Assembly (NCBI GenBank): GCA_021732975.1 | Contig: JAKFWC010000023.1 | Coordinates: forward strand, 62,001 to 126,000 | From: Planctomycetaceae bacterium | GTDB lineage: Bacteria; Planctomycetota; Planctomycetia; Planctomycetales; Planctomycetaceae | Direction: 5' to 3' | DNA length: 64,000 bases | Shown here: positions 30,813 to 41,069 of the stretch, one piece after another | Numbering within the stretch: position 1 is the first letter of the stretch | Layout: each line of letters starts with the position of its first letter | Position numbers and translations under genes: made by a program | The notes under the pieces: model-generated | The model's input: the letters and a program-made list of their open reading frames with translations, nothing else | What the model was told of the DNA's origin: nothing | Database searches by the model: none

Positions 30813-31206
30813 CGCGCTGGTGATTCTTTATATCTCTTAGATCGATGCCTTTCGCTCTTGCTGGATGTCGTCAGGCAAGTACCTGTTTTACGTGACCCAA
30901 TCGAGAGTGCACAGGACGGACTTTACTGCCTAAAGATTGAGCACAGCGGGTCGTCTCTCTGCCCGAAGTGCACTTCCTCCGTCAAATCCGACGGAAAAGT
31001 TGCGTTCGACTAAACCGCATTCTGTTGCAGTCCACTTCCCATTGACCTGTCGTTCACGGTGCCGAGTCGCTAACGCCGCGGCTGCTCGGCACGAAAACTG
31101 CACGAAAGGGGTGTAAATCTTGCTGTCTGCTTGTGTACCGGCTCGGCAGACAATGCGGCCTGCCATACGCTGCCATCTTTCATCCCCACCTTTTTGGAGC
31201 GTTCTC

Positions 31207-32154
31207 ATGATTCGTCGTCGTGGATTTACGTTGATCGAACTCCTGGTTGTGATCGCGATCATCGCGATCCTGATCGCCCTTCTTCTCCCAGCGGTCCAGC
31301 AGGCGCGAGAGGCTGCTCGACGGACCCAATGCCGAAACAATCTGAAGCAGTTCGGCCTGGCGATGCATAATTATCATGACAATTTCATGGTCTTTGCGAA
31401 TGGCAGCCACCCTACCCCGACTTATCCCGGCGGCGGCTATCACATGGGCTGGGCTCCGAAGATTTTCCCGTACATGGATCAGGCCACGCGGTACAACGCG
31501 ATGCAAACCTTCTCCCCCAATCCTATTTCCGAACTGGGGCCGTGGCGCTTGGCGACCGCACCGCACAACGGGGCCGATCCGATCTGGGGACCGGTGCCCG
31601 GATTCAGTTGCCCTTCGTCTGCGCTCGGTGATCGTAGTCCCGACATTATTGTCGCCGTCGCACCGCACAATAAGGATCACGGAGCCTTGCATTACCGGGC
31701 CTGTTCCGGTCGCGTCGAAGATGTTGTGAATACGACGGACGCGGTTGCGTACCAGTACGCCGCGTCCGGCATCATTTTTCCCCATAGCAAAGTGCGAATG
31801 GCGGACATCACCGATGGCACCTCGAACACGATTCTGCTTGGGGAATCGTCGTCCTCTCAGGGATGGACAGCCAGCCTCAAAGCGGGATGGGGTGGCATTC
31901 AGCCGTGGACGTGGGGGATGTACTGGTATGTCGATACCCGACGGCTCACCATCGACAGCAAGCACATCGCGTTCCCGATTAACTTCAAGGGCAGCTTCAC
32001 CAATAACTCGACACCCTACACCAGCTTCCATACGGGGGGAGCGCACTTTCTCCTCGCAGACGGATCGTGCCGATTCTTGAGCGAGAACATTGATCTCAAT
32101 ACGTTGAAATCGCTAGGCACGCGCGCCAAAGGTGAGGTGATCGGCGAGTTCTAA
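31207..32154 (+). CDS. DUF1559 domain type II secretion-like pseudopilin
   Basis: [58 protein letters not shown] ... [23 protein letters not shown]. Confidence 0.95.
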   Translation: MIRRRGFTLIELLVVIAIIAILIALLLPAVQQAREAARRTQCRNNLKQFGLAMHNYHDNFMVFANGSHPTPTYPGGGYHMGWAPKIFPYMDQATRYNAMQTFSPNPISELGPWRLATAPHNGADPIWGPVPGFSCPSSALGDRSPDIIVAVAPHNKDHGALHYRACSGRVEDVVNTTDAVAYQYAASGIIFPHSKVRMADITDGTSNTILLGESSSSQGWTASLKAGWGGIQPWTWGMYWYVDTRRLTIDSKHIAFPINFKGSFTNNSTPYTSFHTGGAHFLLADGSCRFLSENIDLNTLKSLGTRAKGEVIGEF

Positions 32155-32203
32155 GACTCGTATGCGTCGTTCCACTTTCGCGATCAGAAAAGCTACTACA
32201 TTC

Positions 32204-32232
32204 GCCCAGCCGATTCGATCGGCTGGGCTTTC
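32204..32232 (+). terminator. Rho-independent-like terminator/attenuator between DUF1559 gene and lipoprotein gene
   Basis: gcccagccgat-tcg-atcggctgggc, 11-bp perfect stem, followed by tttc. Confidence 0.6.
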
Positions 32233-32262
32233 AGACTTTCAACGCTCAGGGAGCCTCTTTCG

Positions 32263-32736
32263 ATGAATTCACGTCAACGGATTGCCTCCGTGACTTTCGT
32301 GTTGTCGACCGTCCTCGTCCTGCAACTCGTTGGTTGCAGTTCCGAAAACCGTAAACCGACCGCAGCCGTTCGCGGCAAGGTGACCTATAACGGTGAGCCA
32401 TTGCAAATTGGCTCGTTGTTGTTTGTTCCGGTGGCTGGCGGTCCTTCATCAGAAGGAAACATTGATCGCAACGGCAACTACCGGATGGGTACATACACGA
32501 CCGTGGACGGTGCCGTCTTGGGTAAGCACCAGGTGATGATCACGGCGTTCACCTCCGCGGGCGGTTCCGGCCTGCCCGAAGATTCCGTGAAGGGCGATGC
32601 TGCTCCGGTTTCGATCATTCCCGAGAAGTACGGCGACCTGGCCAAGTCCGGCCTCGAAGTCGATGTTAAATCAGGCAGCAACGAGATTGACTTCGTGCTC
32701 ACCTCCAAAATGGGCGAAGTGAAAGTCAACAAGTAG
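32263..32736 (+). CDS. Small lipoprotein, carboxypeptidase-regulatory-like fold
   Basis: MNSRQRIASVTFVLSTVLVLQLVGCSSENRKPTAAVRGKVTYNGEPLQIGSLLFVP; typical partner of DUF1559 genes. Confidence 0.8.
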   Translation: MNSRQRIASVTFVLSTVLVLQLVGCSSENRKPTAAVRGKVTYNGEPLQIGSLLFVPVAGGPSSEGNIDRNGNYRMGTYTTVDGAVLGKHQVMITAFTSAGGSGLPEDSVKGDAAPVSIIPEKYGDLAKSGLEVDVKSGSNEIDFVLTSKMGEVKVNK

Positions 32737-32764
32737 CCGGTACATCGGCTGACAGATCATCAAA

Positions 32765-32855
32765 CCGTAGGGCAGGCTCGCGCCTGCCATCGAATCACAA
32801 CGGGGGTTTAACCTCACGTCTGTGGTTTGGTGGCAGGCGGGAGCCTGCCCTACGG
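32765..32855. repeat. Inverted repeat ccgtagggcaggctc[g/c]cgcctgcca
   Basis: 25-nt arms at 32765-32789 and 32831-32855 with one mismatch. Confidence 0.85.
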
Positions 32856-32857
32856 CG

Positions 32858-33454
32858 TTATGCCTTGAACCCCGACATGTACGGGAGTTTGCCCGCGGCT
32901 TGCTGGACCGCCACGGCACCGTCGAGAAGTTGGCCCAGAAAATCCCAGTTGCCGGTGACGAGGGACGAGCGGGCGCTTTCCAGAATGGTGATCGGGGCGG
33001 TGATGTCCCCCAGTTTTACCTGTTTGGCGTCGAGGTCGACCACGATCTCCGCCCGCGGGTTGGCAATGACCGCTTGCGACAGCCGTTCGAGATCGGCACG
33101 CGAGGCACACACGCAGGGGATGCCCAGCGTGGTGCAGTTGCCGAAGAAAATCTCGGCGAACGATTCAGCGACGACGGCCTGAATGCCCCACCTCATGAGG
33201 GCCTGTGGGGCGTGTTCGCGCGATGAGCCGCAGCCGAAGTTCCGCCCGGCGACGAGCACTTTGCCCGATCTGTAAGCCGGGTTATCGAACGGATGCGATT
33301 TGTCCTGCTGGCGGTCGTCCTCGAAGGCGTGTTCGCCGAGGCCGTCAAACGTCACACAGCGTAAAAATCGCGCGGGGATGATGCGGTCGGTATCGATGTC
33401 ATCGAGTAACAACGGCACGCCAGGACCGCGGACAGTTTTGACGGCTTGGACCAT
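32858..33454 (-). CDS. leuD: 3-isopropylmalate dehydratase small subunit
   Basis: [31 protein letters not shown] ... [39 protein letters not shown]. Confidence 0.97.
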   Translation of the reverse strand: MVQAVKTVRGPGVPLLLDDIDTDRIIPARFLRCVTFDGLGEHAFEDDRQQDKSHPFDNPAYRSGKVLVAGRNFGCGSSREHAPQALMRWGIQAVVAESFAEIFFGNCTTLGIPCVCASRADLERLSQAVIANPRAEIVVDLDAKQVKLGDITAPITILESARSSLVTGNWDFLGQLLDGAVAVQQAAGKLPYMSGFKA

Positions 33455-33470
33455 GTTTCTTTCCAGTGTT

Positions 33471-33545
33471 TGCCCCCCGTCAATAGCGGGGGGATCGTGG
33501 GATGGGCAATTGCAGACCCCCGGTCATTGACCGGGGGCTAAGACG
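33471..33545. repeat. Two-hairpin element (gcccccggtcaatgaccgggg family), copy 2
   Basis: ttgccccccgtcaatagcggggggat ... gacccccggtcattgaccgggggctaagacg. Confidence 0.85.
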
Positions 33546-33552
33546 ATGATCG

Positions 33553-34959
33553 TTACAACATCTCGCGCACGTCAGTCACGGAGCCGGTGATCGCGGCGGC
33601 GGCGACCATCGCCGGGCTCATGAGCAGTGTGCGGCCGGTGGGGCTGCCCTGGCGGCCTTTGAAGTTGCGGTTGCTCGACGAAGCACACACTTCGCGGCCT
33701 TTGAGTTTGTCCGGGTTCATTGCCAGGCACATCGAGCATCCCGCTTCGCGCCATTCAAACCCGGCGGCGGAGAAGATCTTGTCGAGACCCTCTTCCATTG
33801 CCTGCTTGCGAACCTGCTGCGAACCCGGAACCACCAGCGCCTTCACACCCTTTGCCACATGCTTGCCCTGGACGATGGCGGCAGCTTCACGCAGGTCGCT
33901 GATGCGGCCGTTGGTGCAGGAACCAATGAAGGCCACATCGATCTTCTGGCCCTTGATCGGCGTGTTTTCCTTCAGGCTCATGTATTCGAACGCTTCCTGC
34001 ACACCTTTCTGATCATCCTTCGGGAAGGACGCCACGGCGGGAAGAAGTTCGCTCACCCCGATGGCTTGTGCCGGGTTGATGCCCCACGTCACGGTGGGTT
34101 CGATCGTGCTGCCATCGAACACCACGCGGTCGTCGAACTCAGCATCCGGGGCGGAGGCCAGACTTAACCACCATTTGGCCGCGTTGTCGAATTCGGTATC
34201 CTTCGGAGCAAACGGACGGCCTTTGATGTAATCGACGGTTGTTTGATCCGGGTTGATGTATCCGCAGCGGGCACCCCCTTCGATGCTCATATTGCAGACG
34301 GTCATCCGTTCTTCCACTGACATGCGATCAATGACCTCCCCGGCGTATTCGTAGGCGTAACCGACGCCCCCTTGCACGCCGAGTTTACGGATGATGTGCA
34401 GGATCACGTCCTTGGCGAAGACGCCTGGCCGCAGTTTGCCAGTGACTTCGATGCGGCGGACTTTCGGTCGGCTCATCGCGAGGGTTTGCGTTGCCAACAC
34501 ATCGGCGACCTGGCTGGTGCCGATGCCAAAGGCGATGGCCCCGAATGCACCGTGCGTGCTGGTGTGGCTGTCGCCACAGGCAATGGTCATGCCCGGTTGC
34601 GTGAGGCCTTGCTCGGGCCCCACGATGTGCACCACACCCTGGCGGTTGTCATCGATATTGAACAACTGGACGCCGAAGTCGCGGCAGTTCTTTTCGATCG
34701 CCGACATCATTTCTTCGGCGAGCACGTCGAGGAACGGCCGCGCCTGATTATCCGTCGGGACGATGTGATCGACGGTGGCCACCGTTCGCTCGGGATACGG
34801 CACTTTCAGGCCGCGTTCCCGCAAGATAGCAAAGGCCTGAGGGCTGGTCACTTCATGAATGAGGTGCAAGCCGATGAAGAGTTGCGTTTGCCCACCGGCC
34901 AACGAACGGACTGTGTGCAGATCCCAGACTTTGTTGAACAGATTGCGACGGTCGGACAT
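33553..34959 (-). CDS. leuC: 3-isopropylmalate dehydratase large subunit
   Basis: [17 protein letters not shown] ... [22 protein letters not shown] ... [17 protein letters not shown] ... [12 protein letters not shown]. Confidence 0.98.
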   Translation of the reverse strand: MSDRRNLFNKVWDLHTVRSLAGGQTQLFIGLHLIHEVTSPQAFAILRERGLKVPYPERTVATVDHIVPTDNQARPFLDVLAEEMMSAIEKNCRDFGVQLFNIDDNRQGVVHIVGPEQGLTQPGMTIACGDSHTSTHGAFGAIAFGIGTSQVADVLATQTLAMSRPKVRRIEVTGKLRPGVFAKDVILHIIRKLGVQGGVGYAYEYAGEVIDRMSVEERMTVCNMSIEGGARCGYINPDQTTVDYIKGRPFAPKDTEFDNAAKWWLSLASAPDAEFDDRVVFDGSTIEPTVTWGINPAQAIGVSELLPAVASFPKDDQKGVQEAFEYMSLKENTPIKGQKIDVAFIGSCTNGRISDLREAAAIVQGKHVAKGVKALVVPGSQQVRKQAMEEGLDKIFSAAGFEWREAGCSMCLAMNPDKLKGREVCASSSNRNFKGRQGSPTGRTLLMSPAMVAAAAITGSVTDVREML

Positions 34960-35034
34960 GGTCGATTCTCGTGATAGCAATGGACAAATGAAGCGAGGTT
35001 TTATTGTACCGGACTAAGCGTCACTTCGAGGACG

Positions 35035-35172
35035 CGGAAATTCGAAATCTCAAATCCGAAGGAAGCACGAAAATGAGAAAGGAGGAAACGTCCCGAACTC
35101 GACGGTGTTTCATCCAGCTGTTTTGAATTTCGTGCTTCGAGTTTCCTTCGGATTTCGACATTCGAATTACGG
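35035..35172. repeat. A/T-rich imperfect inverted repeat (aattcgaaatccgaaggaa ... ttccttcggatttcgacattcgaatt)
   Basis: Arms around 35040-35072 and 35139-35168 are complementary with small gaps. Confidence 0.65.
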
Positions 35173-35177
35173 ATTTC

Positions 35178-36389
35178 TCAGCCACCAGCGAGAAACGCTT
35201 CGATGCGGTTCAGGCCGGTTTCCAGGATGTCCATACTGGTGGCGAAGGACAGCCGCACGTAGCCGGGAGCCCCGAACGCATCCCCGGTGACGAGCGCGAC
35301 ATGGGCTTGCTCCAGCAGAGCGGTGCAGAAGTCCGTCGCGTTGTGGACAACCTTGCCACCGCCGAGGTTCTTGCCGAAACGGGCGCTCACATTGAAGAAA
35401 GCGTAAAATGCGCCACCCGGCTGGGCAAAAGTGAGACCGAACTTGGACCGCATCGCTTCCAGCCGCCCCATCACATAGTTCCGGCGTTTTTCGAACTCGA
35501 CCCGCATCGTTTCCACGCTTTCCTGCGGACCATCCAGAGCAGCCACCGCGGCATACTGGCTGATACTGCACGGATTCGAGGTTTCCTGACTTTGCAGGTT
35601 ATCCATCGCCTTGATGATCTCCGCGGGGCCGACGGTCCAGCCGATCCGCCAGCCGGTCATCGCATAGGCTTTGCTGACGCCGCTGACGAGGATCGTGCGG
35701 TCCGCGACATCTTTGCCGAAACTCGCGAAACAGCGGAACTGCGAACCGGTGTAAATCAATTTCTCGTAGATCTCGTCGGCGAGTACCGGGATGTTCTTCT
35801 CGACCGCAACCTTGGCAATCGCTTCGAGCTGCGCCGCGGAGTAGGCGGTGCCGGTCGGATTACACGGGCTGTTGAGCATCAGCAGCCGCGTGTACGGTGT
35901 AATCGCCGCGGCAAATTGTTCCGGCGTCATTACGAAACCGCTGGCTTCCGTTGTCGGCACCAGCACCGGCGTGGCGCCGGTCAAGGTGACAAGTTCGCTG
36001 TAGCTGACCCAGTAGGGCGTTGGGATGATGACTTCATCACCGGGGCCGCACAGCGTGGTGAGGACATTGTGAATCGAGTGCTTCGCACCGTTCGAGATGA
36101 GCACGTTCGCCGGCGTGAACTTCAGACTGTACTCGCGTTCGTAGTACCGGCAGACCGCCTGCTTCAGTTCGACGATCCCGCCCGCCGCAGTGTAATGGGT
36201 GTGGCCGGCTTTCATTGCGGCAATGGCTGCCTGTTGGATGTGTTCCGGCGTGGTGAAGTCCGGTTCTCCGAGCGTGAAATCGTAAACCGTCACCCCCTGG
36301 GCTTTCAGGGCTTTGGCTTTGGCAGCAGCAGCCAAAGTCGCGGACGGCTTCAGAGTCTTCAATGCGGGAGACAGGCGGACGGCAGACAT
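35178..36389 (-). CDS. Class I/II PLP-dependent aminotransferase (aspartate aminotransferase-like)
   Basis: VTVYDFTLGEPDFTTPEHIQQAAIAAMKAGHTHYTAAGGIVELKQAV ... SGVSKAYAMTGWRIGW. Confidence 0.93.
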   Translation of the reverse strand: MSAVRLSPALKTLKPSATLAAAAKAKALKAQGVTVYDFTLGEPDFTTPEHIQQAAIAAMKAGHTHYTAAGGIVELKQAVCRYYEREYSLKFTPANVLISNGAKHSIHNVLTTLCGPGDEVIIPTPYWVSYSELVTLTGATPVLVPTTEASGFVMTPEQFAAAITPYTRLLMLNSPCNPTGTAYSAAQLEAIAKVAVEKNIPVLADEIYEKLIYTGSQFRCFASFGKDVADRTILVSGVSKAYAMTGWRIGWTVGPAEIIKAMDNLQSQETSNPCSISQYAAVAALDGPQESVETMRVEFEKRRNYVMGRLEAMRSKFGLTFAQPGGAFYAFFNVSARFGKNLGGGKVVHNATDFCTALLEQAHVALVTGDAFGAPGYVRLSFATSMDILETGLNRIEAFLAGG

Positions 36390-37094
36390 TGCAACACCAC
36401 AACAACCAGCGGAACGGTCCGTTCCCCCAGTGAGAACAGACGAATCGAGCTATTGTCAGGCGTTGGGGTTAGGTTCGTCAAGGACACGAAAATCAAAGGG
36501 TCTATTCGCTCGCGCTTTGCAGGACACTAGACGCCGTTGTGTTCCCCAAGAATTCGGGAGAGTAAAGAGGACAACGCGCGACTTCTGGCATCCGTAAAAC
36601 GCAAGCGACCTATGCCTTTCTCGTACCTGTGACCCTCAACCACCTCCCTCCACCAACCGTCGTGACCGGTGTTTCCCCCCTGTTTGGACTATTCATCAAT
36701 TTTCGCCAAACCCCTACGGCTTATCTTGCCGATGAAATCGCTGCAACAGGCGTGAACAGACTGATCGTTCCAAACGGCCCGAACGACGATGGCCATTTTG
36801 GAGACCGAATCAGTCTGTGGGGCGCGGTTACGTCATCGCGACAGTGCCGGTTCACCGTCAGTTGCGGCCGAAGTGATTGCGACAAAATGAGTCAGAATCA
36901 GAATTTCCGCTTGACTCATTCGCCGAAGACCCATAAAAGTTGATGGAACGATTGTGTGGTAAGTCTTTGATCAGGATGAATTCACACAATCGGACTGTCG
37001 CGAAATTGCGTTGCTTCTCTCTTGCGGGTGCCAAAGAGAGACAACTTCCCAGGGAAACGGGCACCCGACATTGCTTCAGATAGGAGCCACGGAT

Positions 37095-37244
37095 ATGGCC
37101 GCGAAGACCACGAAGACGACGAAGGCTGCCCCGGCGAAAGCCGCTCCGGCAAAGACCACCAAGTCCGCCAAGGCGAAACCGGCTGCCAAGCCGGCCGCGA
37201 AGCCTGCTGCCAAGAAGTCGCCGAAGGCGAAAGCTGGCAAGTAA
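37095..37244 (+). CDS. Very small Lys/Ala/Pro-rich histone H1-like basic protein
   Basis: MAAKTTKTTKAAPAKAAPAKTTKSAKAKPAAKPAAKPAAKKSPKAKAGK (49 aa) preceded by a purine-rich stretch (gataggagcc). Confidence 0.75.
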   Translation: MAAKTTKTTKAAPAKAAPAKTTKSAKAKPAAKPAAKPAAKKSPKAKAGK

Positions 37245-37253
37245 GCCGCTTTT

Positions 37254-37270
37254 AGCGATCTTTGATCGCT
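37254..37270 (+). other. Hairpin agcgatc-ttt-gatcgct directly after the histone-like ORF
   Basis: 7-bp perfect stem. Confidence 0.5.
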
Positions 37271-37280
37271 CGAATCACGC

Positions 37281-37318
37281 AAATCAGCCGGGAGTTTTCT
37301 CTCGGCTGATTTCGTTTT
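37281..37318 (+). terminator. Rho-independent terminator after the histone-like gene
   Basis: aaatcagccgggagttttctctcggctgatttcgtttt. Confidence 0.7.
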
Positions 37319-37399
37319 CCGGGGGTTCATCTTCGCAAAAACCACGCGGGAACGTAGATTCCCTCCACGTCAAACCCATCGGACGGCATTGATCACGGA

Positions 37400-38674
37400 A
37401 TGATCGCGATGATGGATGCCAAGTCTCCGCTTCTCCTACGAATCCTGGCCCGCACAATCGTCATTGTGATCGCGGGGCTGGGCTGCCGTGTTCCGGAACC
37501 CCCCGTTTTCAAAGACCATCGCCAAGGCATCATCTACGACACGGCGATGGAAGCCGAACTCCGGAGCGGCAAAGCTCACACGCTTATCCAGACTTCCTAC
37601 GGCGAATACGTCGACACCCTTGCCGAACCGGTAGCGATCACAGATTGGTCCGACAAATCGTGTCGCTGGGAAATTTTCGTCGGCACCAACCGTGGACTGT
37701 GGGATGACGCGACCGGGACGCCGAACGCTAACCGGGTATTGGACCATCCGCAATACGGTCGCGCCGAGGTGACGATCCCCCGGAAGCCACGCGATAAAAC
37801 GGCCTCGCTGCCGGGATTACCTTGGCGTAAAAACCGCGATGGTGACCAACCCGCGACCACCGTGGACTCTGGGCCGTTGTCATCAGCGGAGTTTTTGACG
37901 GGCGTGTGCGATCAATTGGAACGATCGCGGCAGGGCGACCTGCTGCTGTTCGTGCATGGCTTCAACGTGCGGTTCGATGAAGCCGTGATTTGCGCCGCTC
38001 AGTTGGCGTTGAAGATGCCATTCAATGGGGCCGTAGTCACCTACGCCTGGCCAACGCAGGGAGGCGTTTTCAACTACGATGAAGATGAACCGATCAATAA
38101 AGCATCGGTTGCGCCGTTCATGGAGTTTCTGCAAACATTGCGGGCCGGCATTCCGGCGCAAACGCGGATCACGATTCTCGTCCACAGCATGGGGAATCGC
38201 ATTGTGATGGATGCCTTGGATCAAATGCCGTCACCATCGGGCGAGAAGCCTATTTCGCAGGTGGTGCTGTGTGCCCCCGATGTCGGACGGAAGGACTTCG
38301 AGCGCTGGGCTCCAGGCGTGCTCGACCAAAGTGAACGGGTCGCGCTCTACAGCAATGCCAGCGACTCCGCACTGATTGTCTCCAAAGGAAAGCACGCGGA
38401 AAGCCGCGCTGGCGATGCTTGGCATCCGGTCCTGGTCCCCGGAATTGAAGTGGTCGATTGCAGCCGTGTTGACCTGACGATGATGGGGCACAGCTACTTC
38501 GGAGAAAATGAGGACGTGCAGACCGATCTCTTCATGCTCATCAAAGAGCAACGGTCGGCAGACAAACGTCCGCATCTGGAACGTCGGGAAAATGAAACCG
38601 GGGCGACGTACTGGTCTTTCCAGCACAGCGCCCCGGCGATTTATTGCACCTGGCATTTCGACGAACGGGAATAG
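37400..38674 (+). CDS. Alpha/beta hydrolase of DUF900 type, putative lipoprotein
   Basis: LLFVHGFNVRFDEAVICAAQLALKMPFNGAVVTYAWPTQGG ... ILVHSMGNRIVMDAL; signal ending IVIVIAGLGC. Confidence 0.82.
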   Translation: MIAMMDAKSPLLLRILARTIVIVIAGLGCRVPEPPVFKDHRQGIIYDTAMEAELRSGKAHTLIQTSYGEYVDTLAEPVAITDWSDKSCRWEIFVGTNRGLWDDATGTPNANRVLDHPQYGRAEVTIPRKPRDKTASLPGLPWRKNRDGDQPATTVDSGPLSSAEFLTGVCDQLERSRQGDLLLFVHGFNVRFDEAVICAAQLALKMPFNGAVVTYAWPTQGGVFNYDEDEPINKASVAPFMEFLQTLRAGIPAQTRITILVHSMGNRIVMDALDQMPSPSGEKPISQVVLCAPDVGRKDFERWAPGVLDQSERVALYSNASDSALIVSKGKHAESRAGDAWHPVLVPGIEVVDCSRVDLTMMGHSYFGENEDVQTDLFMLIKEQRSADKRPHLERRENETGATYWSFQHSAPAIYCTWHFDERE

Positions 38675-38690
38675 TTCCCGCTCAGCGGGA

Positions 38691-39605
38691 CTACGGTTGT
38701 CGGGCGACTTTTCCCGTCAGCGTCAGATCGAGTTTGCCGGGGAACTGTTGCCCCCCCGCTTCCATTTTCATCGAGCCCTGAATTCGGACCTTCGATTCGC
38801 TTTTGTGCAATTCACCGGCCTCGGCGTCGAACAGGTACTCTCCGGCGCCTTCCGTTGGCTTCAAGTCACTTTCCAGAACTTTCAGTGGCGACTTGGTATT
38901 CGGGTCCATCGCATAGCTGACCGTTTGGGGGGTGCTCACCAAACGGTGCAACGTTTTCCCGCCGACATCGGTCGTTCCCTTGTATTCGACCTTACTTGTG
39001 ATCGTGAGCGTTTGTCCGCTGCCGAGGTCCGCCTCGATGGAAAACTCCCAAGTATCGCCGACCTTTACCGCCTCGGCGGGCAGATACGACAAGGCCTGAT
39101 TGGCGGCTTTTTTCCGTCGCTCGGGATCGAACATCGAGCGGAATTCTTCGCCTGCCTGGCTCGCGACATCCTCGGCGAAACGAACCGATGACACTTTTCC
39201 GGATGCATCCATGACTACGGTCACGGGATTCTTGAAGGTCAACCGCAACAGGACGGCGATGGGTTCCAGCAGCGGATTATCGGCCTTCTTGTCGGGATTG
39301 GCGGAGTCGAATTGAAACGTCAACCCGCCGGGCAAATTGATCTCATTCTGCAGCACATCGATCTTCTCGACGATTTCCACCGAACCATCGGGGAGCTTCG
39401 GTCCCGCGTGCTGGTTCTGCACGATGAACGTGCTCGTTTTTGTCTCGATGTCTTGCGGTCCGATCGTCAGCACTTGTTCGGATTTCTGATCGATCTGATA
39501 GACCCGCTTGGTGTTGGGAAGGGCCTTGGTCTGCAGTTTGACATCTGCGGCGGCGACCCCGCCCAGTACCAACAAACACAACGCTGACAGTGTGAATCGA
39601 AGCAT
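38691..39605 (-). CDS. Secreted DUF6263-like protein
   Basis: MLRFTLSALCLLVLGGVAAADVKLQTKALPNTKRVYQIDQKSEQVL ... ; signal peptide. Confidence 0.6.
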   Translation of the reverse strand: MLRFTLSALCLLVLGGVAAADVKLQTKALPNTKRVYQIDQKSEQVLTIGPQDIETKTSTFIVQNQHAGPKLPDGSVEIVEKIDVLQNEINLPGGLTFQFDSANPDKKADNPLLEPIAVLLRLTFKNPVTVVMDASGKVSSVRFAEDVASQAGEEFRSMFDPERRKKAANQALSYLPAEAVKVGDTWEFSIEADLGSGQTLTITSKVEYKGTTDVGGKTLHRLVSTPQTVSYAMDPNTKSPLKVLESDLKPTEGAGEYLFDAEAGELHKSESKVRIQGSMKMEAGGQQFPGKLDLTLTGKVARQP

Positions 39606-39657
39606 GCTGGTTCTCACAAGAAGGGATGGGAGACGGGGCCGGAAACGGCAAAGTGGT

Positions 39658-39921
39658 TCACCTTGCCGAATTCTGCGATGTAGAACGGGCCGCAACCTGT
39701 TTCGGATCACGCGGTGCCCCGCAGGCGTCGCACGCAGTGGCTTCCGGAAGGAGCGTACCCCCGCAAAATTCGCACGGTTTCGGTTTTTGCGCCTCCGCAG
39801 CATCGGACACTTTCCGGGCAATCAGCCAGAAAACCGATCCAAACGCGACCATATGGACGACCATGCCGACGATCACCACGGTAAAGACCGCGATCACAAG
39901 AAAAACGATCAGCACGGACAT
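39658..39921 (-). CDS. Small membrane protein with C-terminal zinc ribbon
   Basis: MSVLIVFLVIAVFTVVIVGMVVHMV ... CEFCGGTLLPEATACDACGAP (two CxxC pairs). Confidence 0.7.
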   Translation of the reverse strand: MSVLIVFLVIAVFTVVIVGMVVHMVAFGSVFWLIARKVSDAAEAQKPKPCEFCGGTLLPEATACDACGAPRDPKQVAARSTSQNSAR

Positions 39922-40037
39922 TGTGAGAGTTCCTTCACATCGAGTGATGCCAACGGAACGGACGGGGCGTCGGATCAAACAGAAAGGAAAACGACCGTAT
40001 CGGAAGTGTCGCCTGTTGGCGAGCGGCATGCAAGCGG

Positions 40038-40955
40038 ATGGTTCAGGCTGCATATCCGAATGCAGTCTCGTTCGCTACGCAGACGGATCGGACTCGACTA
40101 AGATGGGTGCTGCACGATCCTCGTCGTGTTCATCCCATTGCGCTGGAAAGCTGGTATCGTCGCATGTTGCCCCGTCGCGAATTGTTTCCTCACGTCATCG
40201 AAATGAACTATCAGGCCCGCCAACGGATGGGTTGTTCGGTCTACCTCGTCCACGACCGCGGGGAATGGTTGCTGATCGATATCGGTTACGAAGACACCGC
40301 CGAGGAAATTGTCGATCTGATCCGCCAGATGGATTTCCAACTCGCGCAGTGCAAGTACCTAGTTTGCACGCATGCCGATGTCGACCACATTCAGGGGATG
40401 AAACGCGCCCAGGAATTGCTGCCGTCGGCGAAGCTCATTGGCCATCCGGAATGTCAGCAGGTGCTTGCCGCCGCGGATCGCATCGTGACGTATGCCGAGA
40501 TTTCCGCGCAGGGGATTTCGATCGATCTGCCTGTGATCACGATTCAGGAAACGATTAACGAAGGCGACCAGTTGACCGTTGGTGGAGTGACACTCGATGT
40601 GTGGAACACGCCGGGGCACACCCCGAGTCAACTCTCATTCAAGCTCGGCAACCTGCTCTTCTCGGGCGACAACATCTACCGTGACGGCTGCGTCGGGAAC
40701 ATCGACGCCCATCACGGTTCCGATCTGCCCGACTTCGTGAAGTCACTGGAACGCATCCGCGATGCCGATGTGGAGTGGTTGCTCCCCAGTCACGGCCCCG
40801 TCTTCCGCAAGAACAAGAAAGTGTTGCAGAAGACGATCGACCGGTTGACCGAATACCAGCACATGGCCGACTTCGGCACGTGCGCCGTCGATTGGCCACT
40901 CTTGGAAGAGTGGGAAGAAGAACTTATCCGCGGTTTCGATCCAGAAAAAGCGTAA
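40038..40955 (+). CDS. MBL-fold metallohydrolase
   Basis: [22 protein letters not shown] ... [27 protein letters not shown]; start may be 40164 (MLPRRELF). Confidence 0.88.
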   Translation: MVQAAYPNAVSFATQTDRTRLRWVLHDPRRVHPIALESWYRRMLPRRELFPHVIEMNYQARQRMGCSVYLVHDRGEWLLIDIGYEDTAEEIVDLIRQMDFQLAQCKYLVCTHADVDHIQGMKRAQELLPSAKLIGHPECQQVLAAADRIVTYAEISAQGISIDLPVITIQETINEGDQLTVGGVTLDVWNTPGHTPSQLSFKLGNLLFSGDNIYRDGCVGNIDAHHGSDLPDFVKSLERIRDADVEWLLPSHGPVFRKNKKVLQKTIDRLTEYQHMADFGTCAVDWPLLEEWEEELIRGFDPEKA

Positions 40956-40957
40956 CT

Positions 40958-41043
40958 CATTTAGCCCCCCGTTGTCTTCAACGGGGGGAGCGGCGACCAT
41001 CGATACCAAGAACCTCCGGTTGCGGACAACCGGGGGCTAAATG
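40958..41043. repeat. Two-hairpin element (gcccccggt family), copy 3
   Basis: catttagccccccgttgtcttcaacggggggag ... cctccggttgcggacaaccgggggctaaatg. Confidence 0.8.
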
Positions 41044-41069
41044 GTCTGTTATCGTAACGAATTGAATGC

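Noticed and set aside
36629-36943. 104-aa ORF in the spacer before the histone-like gene
   Set aside because: No ribosome-binding site or domain seen; overlaps the inverted repeat at 36886.
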